Shown here: positions 56,445-64,000 of the stretch, piece after piece
Position numbering within the stretch: position 1 is the first letter of the stretch
How the letters are laid out: the number at the start of each line of letters is the position of its first letter
DNA from: Jeotgalibacillus soli
GTDB taxonomy: Bacteria > Bacillota > Bacilli > Bacillales > Jeotgalibacillaceae
Assembly: GCF_000829435.1 (NCBI RefSeq)
Contig: NZ_JXRP01000018.1
Location: forward strand, 718,104-782,103
Length of the DNA: 64,000 nt
Direction: 5' to 3'
Notes under the pieces: model-generated
What the model was told of the DNA's origin: nothing
The model's input: the letters and a program-made list of their open reading frames with translations, nothing else
Database searches by the model: none
Made by a program: the position numbers and the translations under genes

Positions 56445-56858
56445 TTAATCAATACTATCAAAATCGTAATCATCAAGCTGAGTTTTATAAAACTCATCAC
56501 AACTCTCTTCAGTTGGAAGCACTCCATCTTCATCAGGCAAAAGAACTCTCAACACGTCCCGTCCCATTTCTCTATACGGTTTAAATGCCACCTTATAATC
56601 TTCTATTATGCCAGAATATTCTATACCTTCCTCAAACCTTCTTCCACTGCCTATGTCCTCAGTTAAGGTAAAGAAAATACCATTTGCAACTTCAGGATCT
56701 ATATTAAGTACTATTTGAAAATCCATATGATTAAATTTTTCTTGAACTCCGTGAGTATGATAATTAGCGTGAATTTCATCGTATTCTTCTGCGTAAATTG
56801 CATCCATATACCAGCCATATTCTTCTAACATTTGTTTTTCCCATTGTTCATTTTCCAA
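56445..56858 (-). CDS. DUF4262 family protein
   Basis: 137 residues. NYHTHGVQEKFNHMDFQIVL and DIGSGRRFEEGIEYSGIIED then DVLRVLLPDEDG follow the DUF4262 pattern. TTG 56858 (LENEQWEK) follows GGAGGG and is preferred to the ATG 56873. Cytoplasmic, unknown function. Bounded by repeats on both sides. Confidence 0.75.
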   Translation of the reverse strand: MENEQWEKQMLEEYGWYMDAIYAEEYDEIHANYHTHGVQEKFNHMDFQIVLNIDPEVANGIFFTLTEDIGSGRRFEEGIEYSGIIEDYKVAFKPYREMGRDVLRVLLPDEDGVLPTEESCDEFYKTQLDDYDFDSID

Positions 56859-56896
56859 GTGATTTCCCTCCAATGCATTTCTTCATTATAACAACC

Positions 56897-56993
56897 CTTA
56901 TCGAACTAACCTGCCCTTTAGTTGAATAAGAAAAAAGAGCTGCCCAAGCAACCCCATGATCTTTAACTAAAGCACCCGTTAGTTGAAGAAAAA
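56897..56993. repeat. Hairpin repeat family, two-hairpin copy
   Basis: CGAACTAACCTGCCC and TTTAGTTGAATAAG, a spacer with AGCTGCCCAAGCAACCCCAT, and CTTTAACTAAAGCACCC with GTTAGTTGAAG. Almost identical, inverted, to 22241-22340. Confidence 0.9.
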
Positions 56994-57194
56994 TGATGCT
57001 ATGATTAAGCCAATTATGATTAAAAGAATAAGTATTCCTGTCCCTTTCCAACCTAAGCTGTTCACTAAATCCACAAGACCACCACTGTTCGCTCTATTAA
57101 AAGCATCACTCATATTACCAGTTGGATTTCTTTTTAATTCCTCTTGTCTTAATCGTTCCCTACGTCTTTCTGGAGTTTCTTTATCTTCACTCAT
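56979..57194 (-). CDS. DUF6366 family small membrane protein
   Basis: 71 residues: SEDKETPERRRERLRQEELK, NPTGNMSDAFNRANSGGLVD and a C-terminal hydrophobic helix (GTGILILLIIIGLIIASFFF). This N-terminal ETPExRRERxRQEELKRNPTGN pattern matches DUF6366. The 3' end overlaps the edge of the repeat. ATG 57194 follows GGAGGTG. Confidence 0.8.
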   Translation of the reverse strand: MSEDKETPERRRERLRQEELKRNPTGNMSDAFNRANSGGLVDLVNSLGWKGTGILILLIIIGLIIASFFFN

Positions 57195-57243
57195 CTAAAC
57201 ACCTCCACTTATTAATCCCAATATATCGTATCATTTATCTTTA

Positions 57244-57313
57244 ACTCTACTGCCTCGTTAGCACAAGAAGCGACTGCTCTTATTGAACACTCGCCCCCGA
57301 TAGTTTAAGAAGA
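57244..57313. repeat. Hairpin repeat family, composite copy
   Basis: CTGCCTCGTTAGCACAAGAA then GCGACTGCTCTTATTGAACA, CTCGCCCCCGATAGTTTAAG. Confidence 0.9.
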
Positions 57314-57343
57314 AATCTAAATTATTTAAAGTCCATTCAATAT

Positions 57344-57781
57344 TTATCCGAGTTTCTCCGCCAACTCTAAAATAATACCCTCTGGACCACGAACGTAGCA
57401 TAACTTATGACTTTCTTCATATTGCTGTATCTCACTAAAGATTTCCGTACCCCTCTTTTTCAATTTTGCAACAACAACTTCAATATCTTCAACAGCAAAG
57501 CAAATATGTCGGATACCCAGCGTATTTGCAAAAGGTTGCTGAATATCTTTTTCATCTGATGGTTTATAAAATTTGACTAGCTCTATCCATGTCTGACCAT
57601 CTGGTATCCCCAATCCTACACATGCCGTTTTAACATCATTAAGACCAACTATTCTATCCAATTGTTCACCATCCAATTCCCATTCCGCTTGCACTTCAAG
57701 TCCTAAATCAAGAAAAAACGCTTTAGCCTCTGAAAGATCATTTACGTTTATACTCACATGATCTATTCTATTGATCTTCAT
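57344..57781 (-). CDS. VOC-family protein (glyoxalase fold)
   Basis: 145 residues with the paired beta-alpha-beta-beta-beta units of VOC enzymes: NRIDHVSINVNDLSEAKAFF, IRHICFAVEDIEVVVAKL and YVRGPEGIILELAEKL. Metal ligands at His (HVSINV and HICFAV) and Glu (ELAE) are in place, so it is probably a metal-dependent isomerase, lyase or resistance protein. ATG 57781 follows GGAGG. Single-gene unit between repeats. Confidence 0.88.
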   Translation of the reverse strand: MKINRIDHVSINVNDLSEAKAFFLDLGLEVQAEWELDGEQLDRIVGLNDVKTACVGLGIPDGQTWIELVKFYKPSDEKDIQQPFANTLGIRHICFAVEDIEVVVAKLKKRGTEIFSEIQQYEESHKLCYVRGPEGIILELAEKLG

Positions 57782-57872
57782 ATCTGATACCTCCTATGTT
57801 CCTGTTATTTTCAATACCTGTATTCGTGTAAAGTTTGTTTGAAATTCTAATTCGCTTAAAACAGGAAATATC

Positions 57873-57950
57873 CTTCTTCAACAAACCTGCCCCGTTAGCA
57901 CAAGAAGCGACTGCTCTTATTGAACACTCGCACCCTTTAATTAAAGAAGC
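57873..57950. repeat. Hairpin repeat family, composite copy
   Basis: CTTCAACAAACCTGCCCCGT, TAGCACAAGAAG, CGACTGCTCTTATTGAACAC, TCGCACCCTTTAATTAAAG. Confidence 0.9.
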
Positions 57951-57952
57951 CT

Positions 57953-58408
57953 TTATCCGTTTACACCGTTTTTCGAGTCCCAAATTCCTTGTAACTTTCT
58001 AATATAAATAATCTGTCCAGTATGGTATGTAGTATGAATAGTAAGGTGGGCAAGTTCAGAAGACCTGTCATTGAGTTTATTGGTATCAGCCTCCTTAACG
58101 ACATCCTTCCATTCAGACATAATCTCATTTATCCATTTAACTGTGTCATTCCAATTTAATTCTTCTTTGTTTTTAAAGGTATTGTTATAAACATTCTTAT
58201 CGTTTGGTATATCTTTAAAGCGATTTAAAAAACGTTGATTATAAAAAATTAAGTGGTTTACAATTTCAAAAATAGAGTTAGTTTTTCCATTTGGTTTCCA
58301 ATTTACTTGTTCTTCGGTAAGTCCATCAATTGAGTTTAATAACGATACAAACCAAGTATTTTCCTGACAGGCATTTAACTGGGCTAATAAAAGTTCTTTA
58401 AGATTCAT
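57953..58408 (-). CDS. DinB-family protein
   Basis: 151 residues, four-helix bundle with the metal-binding His at three places: NSIFEIVNHLIFYNQRF, LAHLTIHTTYHTGQIIYIRK with the HxxxH pair. This is the DinB/YfiT fold, seen in thiol-dependent transferases (bacillithiol). ATG 58408 follows AGGAGG. Bounded by repeats. Confidence 0.88.
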   Translation of the reverse strand: MNLKELLLAQLNACQENTWFVSLLNSIDGLTEEQVNWKPNGKTNSIFEIVNHLIFYNQRFLNRFKDIPNDKNVYNNTFKNKEELNWNDTVKWINEIMSEWKDVVKEADTNKLNDRSSELAHLTIHTTYHTGQIIYIRKLQGIWDSKNGVNG

Positions 58409-58463
58409 CATTATTCCTCCTACTTGGACAAAATTCCTATTTATACACTCTTTTAGGTAATCA

Positions 58464-58497
58464 ATTTCAACTAACCTGCCCGTTAGTTGAAGAAGCA
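58464..58497. repeat. Hairpin repeat family, minimal copy
   Basis: CAACTAAC, CTGCCC and GTTAGTTG: the clearest single hairpin of the family, with exact eight-base arms. Confidence 0.9.
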
Positions 58498-58571
58498 ATC
58501 TAAATCTAATGATACTATAAAATAGTAAATAGATTCCTTCCCTCCCTTAACAACATAATCTCTACAAAATT

Positions 58572-58619
58572 GAAAAAAGGAAAAATTCACTCCTAACGAG
58601 TTGAACTTTTCCTTTTTTA
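58572..58619. terminator. Terminator near the RHH fragment
   Basis: AAAAAAGGAAAAATTCA with TGAACTTTTCCTTTTTT, beside the stop at 58634. Confidence 0.7.
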
Positions 58620-58633
58620 ATGTTCCTTAAAGT

Positions 58634-58912
58634 TTATTTCTTACTGATTACGCCGTATTCTTCTAATAAATTTCTTATGCCCTGGTTGATCAGTTTCGAC
58701 TTGTCCCCTTTTTCTCCCCTGGATGCAATTTTATTTACTTCATCAGCCAAGTCAGGATCCATATAAAACGAAGTAAAAACCTTTTTTGGCTTTTTCTTTA
58801 CAGCTTTTTTACCAGCAACCAGTCCTCTTAAATAGTTGTTGTCATCATCATTATCTTCAACATTAACAACATTGTCATTGTTAACATATGTTTTAATAAT
58901 GTATTTAACCCA
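58634..58912 (-). pseudogene. Ribbon-helix-helix plasmid-type protein, N-terminus missing
   Basis: The frame reads KTYVNNDNVVNVEDNDDDNN, YLRGLVAGKKAVKKKPKKVF, TSFYMDPDLADEVNKIASRG, KSKLINQGIRNLLEEYGVIS. The last two stretches are a ribbon-helix-helix DNA-binding fold, with the acidic/Lys spacer seen in plasmid partition or copy-control proteins. No ATG, GTG or TTG with a ribosome binding site starts the frame, which opens after a TAG at 58913. Probably 5'-truncated. Confidence 0.6.
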
Positions 58913-59336
58913 CTAAAAAGCAGAACTAACGTCCAAGATATAGCTGAAAAACTATATCTAACTAAATACAACAAAACCTGCTAATTATAGTGATAGAGGA
59001 GGATTATTTAGCAAGTTTAATTTTAGTATATCAAGATGTTATTAATCTTTTTATTGAATTATTATGAATCATTTGTGAAAAAGAATTTGTATACATACTA
59101 ATATTTATACATAAGACTGTGCGTATTGAACAAACAGGGCAGGTTATTTGAAGAAGGAATTTTTTGCTCATAAACTAAAGACTAACGGGATTCTTATAGT
59201 AGCCTTACTAAAAGGTGCATTTCTTCAATAGGGATGCAACTATTTTTTTTATGATTAGGTACATTAACCATTTCAATCCCAAGTCATACAATATAACAAA
59301 GTATTTTACCTAATAAACCCAATAGAGGAGCAAATT
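58913..59336. other. Intergenic stretch, about 420 bases
   Basis: Contains one short repeat copy near 59125 and a GCAT-type hairpin near 59208; no supported gene. Confidence 0.45.
59125..59157. repeat. Hairpin repeat family copy, reversed
   Basis: TTGAACAAACAGGGCAGG and TTATTTGAAGAAGG; orientation opposite to most copies in this block. Confidence 0.65.
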
Positions 59337-60530
59337 ATGAAAAACAGAAATATTAAACAAGCGGGTGGGAATGTGCCTCAACCTATCCGAAGTGATGGAG
59401 CTGGAGCAATGGACGCAGGCCCGCGTGACATTATGCGGGATCTTCAAAATCCAGATATGCTCGTTCCACCAATTACTGACGCAGGGTTGCTTCCTAATTT
59501 GAAATTCTCTTTCTCAGATACATCTATGAAATTAGATCACGGAGGGTGGTCCCGTGAGATCACGGTGAGGGAACTTCCTATAGCAACCACCCTTGCTGGA
59601 GTAAATATGAGTTTAACGGCCGGTGGAGTTCGTGAACTACACTGGCATAAACAAGCAGAATGGTCTTATATGCTATTAGGTCGGGCACGGATTACTGCGG
59701 TTGACCAAAATGGACGAAATTTTATTGCCGATGTTGGCCCGGGCGATCTATGGTACTTTCCACCAGGAATCCCACATTCGATTCAAGGAGTGGAGCATTG
59801 CGAATTCCTGCTAGTATTCGATGATGGAAACTTTACCGATCTTTCTACTTTATCCATCTCCGATTGGTTTGCACATACACCTAAAGACGTTCTGTCGGCT
59901 AATTTCGGAGTGCCAGAGAGTGCGTTTAACTCCATTCCTTCTGAACAGGTATATATCTATCAGGGGGAGGTACCAGGTTCACTGGAAAGTCAAGAAGTCC
60001 AGTCACCCTTCGGAGAAGTTCCTTTAACCTTCAAGCACGAGCTGTTGAAACAAACACCAATCAAAACCAGTGGTGGTAGTGTGCGAATTGTGGACTCTTC
60101 TAATTTTCCCATTTCAAAAACAATCGCAGCAGCACTCGTTGAGATTGAACCGGGTGCAATGAGAGAACTTCATTGGCATCCCAATAATGACGAGTGGCAG
60201 TATTACCTTACCGGACAAGGGCGAATGACTGTATTTACTGGAAACGGTGCAGCTCGTACATTTGATTATAGAGCTGGTGATGTCGGATATGTACCCTTTG
60301 CTACTGGACACTATATTCAAAACACCGGTACCGAAACATTATGGTTTTTAGAGATGTTCAAAAGCAACCGTTTTGAAGACGTGTCTCTGAATCAATGGAT
60401 GGCACTGACTCCTAAAGAATTAGTTAGGAGCAACTTAAATGTTGGATCAGCATTGATCAATTCTCTCCGCAAGGAGATATGGCCTGTTGTTAAATATCCA
60501 GGGTTTTCTTACTACCCAAAAAACAGGTAG
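59337..60530 (+). CDS. oxdC: Oxalate decarboxylase (bicupin)
   Basis: 397 residues, two cupin domains, each with manganese ligands: [15 protein letters not shown] plus PHSIQG in the first, [18 protein letters not shown] plus GHYIQNTG in the second. The N-terminal [21 protein letters not shown] is the OxdC start. The active-site lid, SENST in B. subtilis OxdC, reads TDLST (about residues 162-166), so the proton-donor Glu is Asp here. Should convert oxalate to formate and CO2; whether this variant does so is open. ATG 59337 follows AGAGGAG. Confidence 0.93.
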   Translation: MKNRNIKQAGGNVPQPIRSDGAGAMDAGPRDIMRDLQNPDMLVPPITDAGLLPNLKFSFSDTSMKLDHGGWSREITVRELPIATTLAGVNMSLTAGGVRELHWHKQAEWSYMLLGRARITAVDQNGRNFIADVGPGDLWYFPPGIPHSIQGVEHCEFLLVFDDGNFTDLSTLSISDWFAHTPKDVLSANFGVPESAFNSIPSEQVYIYQGEVPGSLESQEVQSPFGEVPLTFKHELLKQTPIKTSGGSVRIVDSSNFPISKTIAAALVEIEPGAMRELHWHPNNDEWQYYLTGQGRMTVFTGNGAARTFDYRAGDVGYVPFATGHYIQNTGTETLWFLEMFKSNRFEDVSLNQWMALTPKELVRSNLNVGSALINSLRKEIWPVVKYPGFSYYPKNR

Positions 60531-60613
60531 AATTGATGATTTAATTGCTTACCCATTTACTTAAACCAATACAATTGAGCATTTGGTTATTCAGAGTTAT
60601 GGAGGTTATTGGA

Positions 60614-60838
60614 ATGTACAAGACAATTTATGACTACGCAGCCGAGATTACACAAGCTGTTATAAAAGCAAGAGGGGAAGCTATTAATGGAGAAAAAGAA
60701 TTAATAGAAACTTACTTAAATGATGAAGCTGTTTCCAAGTTATATCAAAAAACATTTAGAGTACAATATGACCATTTAATATATTATGAGGGGGTCGTGG
60801 GTAAGAATTATTTTCACCCGCAATCAAACTATTGTTAA
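60614..60838 (+). CDS. Hypothetical protein (74 aa)
   Basis: Soluble, largely helical: MYKTIYDYAAEITQAVIKAR then NGEKELIETYLNDEAVSKLY. ATG 60614 follows TGGAGG at eight bases, preferred to an upstream in-frame start. No family recognised. Confidence 0.5.
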   Translation: MYKTIYDYAAEITQAVIKARGEAINGEKELIETYLNDEAVSKLYQKTFRVQYDHLIYYEGVVGKNYFHPQSNYC

Positions 60839-60927
60839 CCAAGTGTAGTTTTACAACATTCAACCTTTTTATGAATTTCCTTGATGTTTTTCATCTACTT
60901 TCTAAGTTGCATTGTGAAAATTCTCAC

Positions 60928-60957
60928 TTAAACTAACCTGCCCTGTTAGTTTAATAA
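60928..60957. repeat. Hairpin repeat family copy
   Basis: AAACTAACCTGCCCTGTTAGTTTAATA-type hairpin with seven-base arms. Confidence 0.85.
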
Positions 60958-60997
60958 CAGTTACTTTTTACAATCATCACTCATGACAAAATGATTC

Positions 60998-61375
60998 CTA
61001 TATAATTTCCATTCTCTTGTACTGAAGCTTGAAGGAACCCCAAGTATCATCTCCAAATTGCCAAGGAAAGCCTTCAAAAGTCTGTTCAACAAATAATTCA
61101 TTGCTTTCTTTACTATCTTCAGTAACAATAGTAAAGTCTTTAATTAGCTTTAAAAGTGGAACTGGAACATACGAACAATCTTTATCATAATCTATAAATT
61201 GTTTCTGCACTTGTGAACAATCAAAATATCCAGACTCTAATACGGTGTAGTACCAGCGTAGCTGACACCACCCGCAAACACGTGGATAAAAATGTAAGAA
61301 CTCTCCGCTTTTGGAGAGTTCTTTTATGGGTGATAAATGTACAATTGCTGCCTGTTCGTTAAACTATCGTACCCG
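60998..61375 (-). pseudogene. Hypothetical protein, 5' end missing or altered
   Basis: The frame is open from about 61375 to the stop at 60998 and includes FYPRVCGWCQLRWYYTVLES, FDCSQVQKQFIDYDKD and EGFPWQFGDDTWGSFKLQYK. It has no usable start codon before GTG 61210. A terminator-like hairpin (AAGAACTCTCC with GGAGAGTTCTT) lies inside the upstream part near 61293-61318. Probably a small gene whose 5' end was replaced. Family unknown. Confidence 0.4.
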
Positions 61376-61382
61376 TTAGGTC
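61356..61382. repeat. Hairpin repeat family copy
   Basis: GTTAAACTATCGTACCCGTTAGG-type unit, left boundary of the GC-rich gene block. Confidence 0.6.
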
Positions 61383-61523
61383 AATCGTCAATTCCATAAA
61401 TAACTATGTCATTTCGCATAACTGAACAAATTTTAAAGAATAAGGGATCCTCTGACTGCCGCTACAGCCGGAGAATCCCTATTAAAGTAATGTGCCCTTT
61501 AGCCCGCTGGGTCAACCGCACAA

Positions 61524-62060
61524 CTAAGCTGGAACGTAGGTCAACCTGATCACCTTCTCGCCAATTCGATCGCTTGCCACGAGGCGCAGCGGCTGCCGCG
61601 GACCGGCGAAAAACGGCTTGCCGTGACCCAGCACGACTGGATGGAGATAGAGTCGATACTCATCAACGAGACCGAGCTCCGTTAGACTGTGGGCCAATTC
61701 CGGCCCGGCAATTTCAATCTCCCCTTCATGCTGAGCCTTCAGCCCACGTATGGCCGCTGCGAGGTCGCCCTCGATCAGAGAAGCGTTCGGACCGACGGAC
61801 TTTAACGTCCTCGACACCACCCACTTCGGTTTGCTTTGCCACGCCGCTGCGTATTCCCGTTCCGGCGCATCCCATTCAAAATGGTCTCCGTCCCAATACC
61901 GCATGGTCTCGTACATGCGGCGCCCGTACAGGCTGCCCGCCAGGCCGCGCACGTCGTCGATGAAATGACGGAATAGCACGGGGTCGGGCTGAAATGCCGT
62001 GTGGTCGTGGTCGACGAATCCGTCCAGAGACTGGTTCAATGCGAAAACGATCTTTGCCAT
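61524..62060 (-). CDS. RibD/DHFR-like reductase family protein, GC-rich and foreign
   Basis: 178 residues: MAKIVFALNQSLDGFVDHDH, GRRMYETMRYWDGDHFEW, KWVVSRTLKSVGPNASLIEG and EIEIAGPELAHSLTELGLVD. This is the YwjB-type bacterial DHFR-fold (RibD C-terminal) family. Base composition is visibly much more GC-rich than all neighbours (by eye around 60%), with Arg-CGC and Gly-GGC codons. ATG 62060 follows GGGAGGAG. Recent transfer is likely. A repeat copy lies on each side. Confidence 0.88.
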   Translation of the reverse strand: MAKIVFALNQSLDGFVDHDHTAFQPDPVLFRHFIDDVRGLAGSLYGRRMYETMRYWDGDHFEWDAPEREYAAAWQSKPKWVVSRTLKSVGPNASLIEGDLAAAIRGLKAQHEGEIEIAGPELAHSLTELGLVDEYRLYLHPVVLGHGKPFFAGPRQPLRLVASDRIGEKVIRLTYVPA

Positions 62061-62236
62061 GCGACTGACTCTCCTCCCTGGTTTTCTCGCACATTCATCA
62101 TCAAGATTACACGTTCCATATGCAGCCTCCTTTATGTCTACATTTTATCATCCAACAGCATGTCCGGTTTCTCATGAATTGCTAATGTGCACAGTCCTGG
62201 CCTGACCGAATACAAATTTAACGAAGGATGGTAAAT

Positions 62237-62313
62237 TAAACAATTCTGCACCTATAGTTCAATAAGAAAGTGCAATACTCCTTCTTGAAGTATTGCACCC
62301 GTTAGCTGAAGAA
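62237..62313. repeat. Hairpin repeat family, two-hairpin copy
   Basis: AACAATTCTGCACC and TATAGTTCAATAAG, spacer, CTTGAAGTATTGCACCC and GTTAGCTGAAGAAG. Right boundary of the GC-rich gene. The 62061-62414 gap contains this and nothing else clear. Confidence 0.85.
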
Positions 62314-62414
62314 GAAAAAGAAAAACACCCGCTATTTTTGTTAGCATAAAAAACCTTCCAAAAAGGAAAGTTTAAAATTAGCCATACAATTCAACCTGCA
62401 TATTCGATTCATTT

Positions 62415-62849
62415 TTAATTTTCCAGAGAAAGTTCGCTATATTTTTTAAAATTGTCTAGAAACGCTTGCCAGCCTGCTTTTTGCTGTTCAATGGAATGGG
62501 TCGCTTCTGCTTCAAAATCTTCAATTACCTTTGTGTCTTTTTCTTGACTAATAAAAGTGACCGTAACTTTTCTTCCATCTCCAAGAGTGTAAGAAATAAA
62601 TTCGTTTACTCTAATTTCATCATAAACTCCACCTAAATCAAATCCAAAGCTTCCATCTTTTGCTTCCAATCTTGTAAGAAATTTTCCGCCAACCCTTAAA
62701 TCGTTTTCTGCATTTGGTGCATGCCAATCATCAGAAGCAAAAGACCATTTTGTTATATGCTTTGGATCTGTCCAACATTCCCACACTTTTTTAACTGGTG
62801 CATGAACTGTGGTTTCTACAGTTATAGTTACTTTATCACCTGTTTCCAT
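62415..62849 (-). CDS. SRPBCC/AHSA1-family protein
   Basis: 144 residues with the START-like fold: VTITVETTVHAPVKKVWECW, HITKWSFASDDWHAPNAEND, LGGVYDEIRVNEFISYTLGD and GWQAFLDNFKKY. The WECWTDPKHITKW motif is typical of AHSA1 proteins. It would bind a hydrophobic ligand; function unknown. ATG 62849 follows GAGAGGTGG. Repeat copies lie on both sides. Confidence 0.9.
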   Translation of the reverse strand: METGDKVTITVETTVHAPVKKVWECWTDPKHITKWSFASDDWHAPNAENDLRVGGKFLTRLEAKDGSFGFDLGGVYDEIRVNEFISYTLGDGRKVTVTFISQEKDTKVIEDFEAEATHSIEQQKAGWQAFLDNFKKYSELSLEN

Positions 62850-62932
62850 TTAAATACCACCTCTCTATATTTAATTTACATTTTCCTCCTGATTATACCA
62901 TTAAAGGGTTTAGAAGTAAGAAAACTTTAAAT

Positions 62933-62966
62933 CTTGTTCAACTATCCTGCCCGTTACTTCAATAAG
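62933..62966. repeat. Hairpin repeat family copy
   Basis: GTTCAACTATCCTGCCC and GTTACTTCAATAAG; just upstream of the recombinase gene. Confidence 0.85.
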
Positions 62967-63032
62967 TCTTCATTTCGATAAAATGGTCAATAATTCCTTT
63001 AAAAATATGTTTTACATTGAGGAGGAATTAGA

Positions 63033-63872
63033 TTGTTATTATCGAAAACATGGGAAAAGTATGAATCTGATAAAAGGATAGAGGGATTTTCTCCTCTTAC
63101 ATTAAAAGCCTATCGCCTTCAAGCGACACTTCTTATTCGCTATTTTAATGACATAGAGTTTGGTACACTTACAACCGATCAATTAAAATGCTACCTATCT
63201 AAGTCTAGTGAACAATTAAAACCATCTAGCCTTGCACATAGAATCCGATTTATGAAGTCTTTGTTTCGATGGTCACATGAGGAAGGGCATATTCCTAAAA
63301 ATCCAACTTCAAAAATCAGAGAACCCAAAGTCGGAAAACGTATCCCGAAATTTTTAACTGAAAGGGAAATTGAACACCTACGTGAAGCCTGTTTGACCTT
63401 AATGGAAAAAGCATTATTCGAATTCATGTACTCAACTGGGTGCCGTATTGGAGAAATTGTTTCTCTTGAGAAGAATTGTATAAATTGGTCTGATAGGTCA
63501 GCTATTGCTAGAGGTAAAGGAGATAAGGAAAGAGAAGTATATTTTAATATTCGCTGCGACATTTGGTTAAGGCGATACATAGATAACCGTACAGATAAAG
63601 ACCCTTCTATCTTTGTCACAGAACGGTATCCTCATCGAATGAGTATTGCACAAATGAGGTATGTAATTAAACGGATCTCCAGTCGTGCAGGTATTAATAA
63701 AGAAATTCATCCTCACCAACTAAGGCACAGCTATGCCACGCATTTACTTAACAATGGGGCCCCACTTGAAGTGATTCAAAGTTTAATGGGGCATGAAAAG
63801 AGTGAAACAACACGTATTTATGCTCAATTAAGTGGGAGGCTTAGGAAAGAGTTTTACCAGAAATACTTCTAA
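63033..63872 (+). CDS. Tyrosine recombinase (XerC/D-like integrase)
   Basis: 279 residues. N-terminal SAM-like domain (SKTWEKYESDKRIEGFSPLT, then NDIEFGTLTTDQL). The catalytic domain contains YSTGCRIGEIVSLE (first Arg), IHPHQLRHSYATHLL (HxxR), MGHEKSETTRIYAQ (His and the nucleophile Tyr). All catalytic residues are present and the length is normal, so it should be active. TTG 63033 follows GAGGAGG. It sits at the edge of the repeat-separated gene run; no IntI-specific insertion was recognised. Confidence 0.93.
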   Translation: MLLSKTWEKYESDKRIEGFSPLTLKAYRLQATLLIRYFNDIEFGTLTTDQLKCYLSKSSEQLKPSSLAHRIRFMKSLFRWSHEEGHIPKNPTSKIREPKVGKRIPKFLTEREIEHLREACLTLMEKALFEFMYSTGCRIGEIVSLEKNCINWSDRSAIARGKGDKEREVYFNIRCDIWLRRYIDNRTDKDPSIFVTERYPHRMSIAQMRYVIKRISSRAGINKEIHPHQLRHSYATHLLNNGAPLEVIQSLMGHEKSETTRIYAQLSGRLRKEFYQKYF

Positions 63873-63880
63873 TCAATACT

Positions 63881-63913
63881 AGAGCAACACTTAATGATGT
63901 GTTGCTCTTTTTA
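63881..63913 (+). terminator. Terminator of the recombinase gene
   Basis: AGAGCAACAC and GTGTTGCTCT around TTAATGAT, then TTTTT. Confidence 0.9.
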
Positions 63914-63919
63914 ATTCTC

Positions 63920-63941
63920 GCCACCCGTTTGTTTAAGTACA
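63920..63941. repeat. Hairpin repeat family, half copy
   Basis: CGCCACCCGTTTGTTTAAGT, matching the GCACCCGTTAGTTGAAG half unit. Confidence 0.5.
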
Positions 63942-64000
63942 TCATTTCACAAATAGATTTATTTTCACTTCTCGTTATGCTGATAACATAGTTGAACTAC

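Noticed and set aside
56848..57051. Frame across the two-hairpin repeat
   Set aside because: It reads through repeat DNA and between two real genes; no start site.
63033..63872. Integron integrase IntI
   Set aside because: Length and motifs fit a Xer-like recombinase; the extra IntI segment was not recognised, so the cassette idea is not a classical integron.
54600..63950. CRISPR array
   Set aside because: The repeats are spaced by whole genes, not by short uniform spacers, and no cas gene is present.

Overview
The window looks like the chromosome of a low-GC, spore-forming Bacillaceae bacterium (Bacillus or a close relative). The signs are strong AGGAGG-type ribosome binding sites with frequent TTG and GTG starts, the xpaC-yaaN and yojN-yojO pairs, a Rok-like nucleoid protein, a T-box-controlled trp operon, an FMN-riboswitch rib operon and a NaChBac-type sodium channel. 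No rRNA, tRNA, CRISPR array or prophage structural module was seen. Species cannot be fixed from the sequence alone.

Layout. 1-12.9 kb is mostly intact: a partial tyrosine recombinase, small membrane and stress proteins, a cold-shock gene with a structured leader, an AI-2E-type transporter, a crcB pair with an upstream ArsR regulator, xpaC-telA, a VWA/MoxR pair, a voltage-gated Na+ channel and rok. 13-31 kb is accessory and badly decayed. It holds more than ten broken genes (C45-type amidohydrolase, recombinase, UvrX/Ku chimera, MFS, HAD, Cys/Met PLP enzyme, two acetyltransferases, PhzF, LigD, KGG stress protein, glyoxalase-like) among intact resistance- or detoxification-type genes (APH-like, AAC(3)-like, Mn-catalase, LysE). 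31-54 kb is a conserved metabolic block, almost all on the minus strand: odhAB, a two-component system, the complete trpEGDCFBA operon behind two tandem Trp T-boxes, dapF, a purine permease and ribDE-BA-H behind an FMN riboswitch. 54.5-64 kb is accessory again: a run of small, functionally unrelated single genes (lipoprotein, DUF4262, DUF6366, VOC, DinB, ribbon-helix-helix fragment, oxalate decarboxylase, GC-rich DHFR-like, SRPBCC) ending at a complete tyrosine recombinase.

The most striking feature is a family of short hairpin repeats, with arms like CTTCAACTAAC and GTTAGTTGAAG around a CTGCCC or GCACCC core. They separate neighbouring unrelated genes in the 18.9-28.3 kb and 54.6-64 kb accessory regions, and I saw none in the 31-54 kb core. 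Single small genes, a repeat at nearly every junction, typical integron-cassette cargo, one clearly foreign GC-rich gene between two repeats and a nearby tyrosine recombinase together suggest a gene-cassette array. That is an inference. A simple intergenic repeat (REP/MITE) explanation is still open.

Other points of interest: two 34-bp palindromes with a reversed central dinucleotide in directly repeated flanks about 3.4 kb apart; a TIR-bounded acetyltransferase cassette inserted in another acetyltransferase gene; dismantled NHEJ genes (Ku and LigD); a 13-bp tandem duplication that breaks a KGG protein; and an oxalate decarboxylase with an altered active-site lid.
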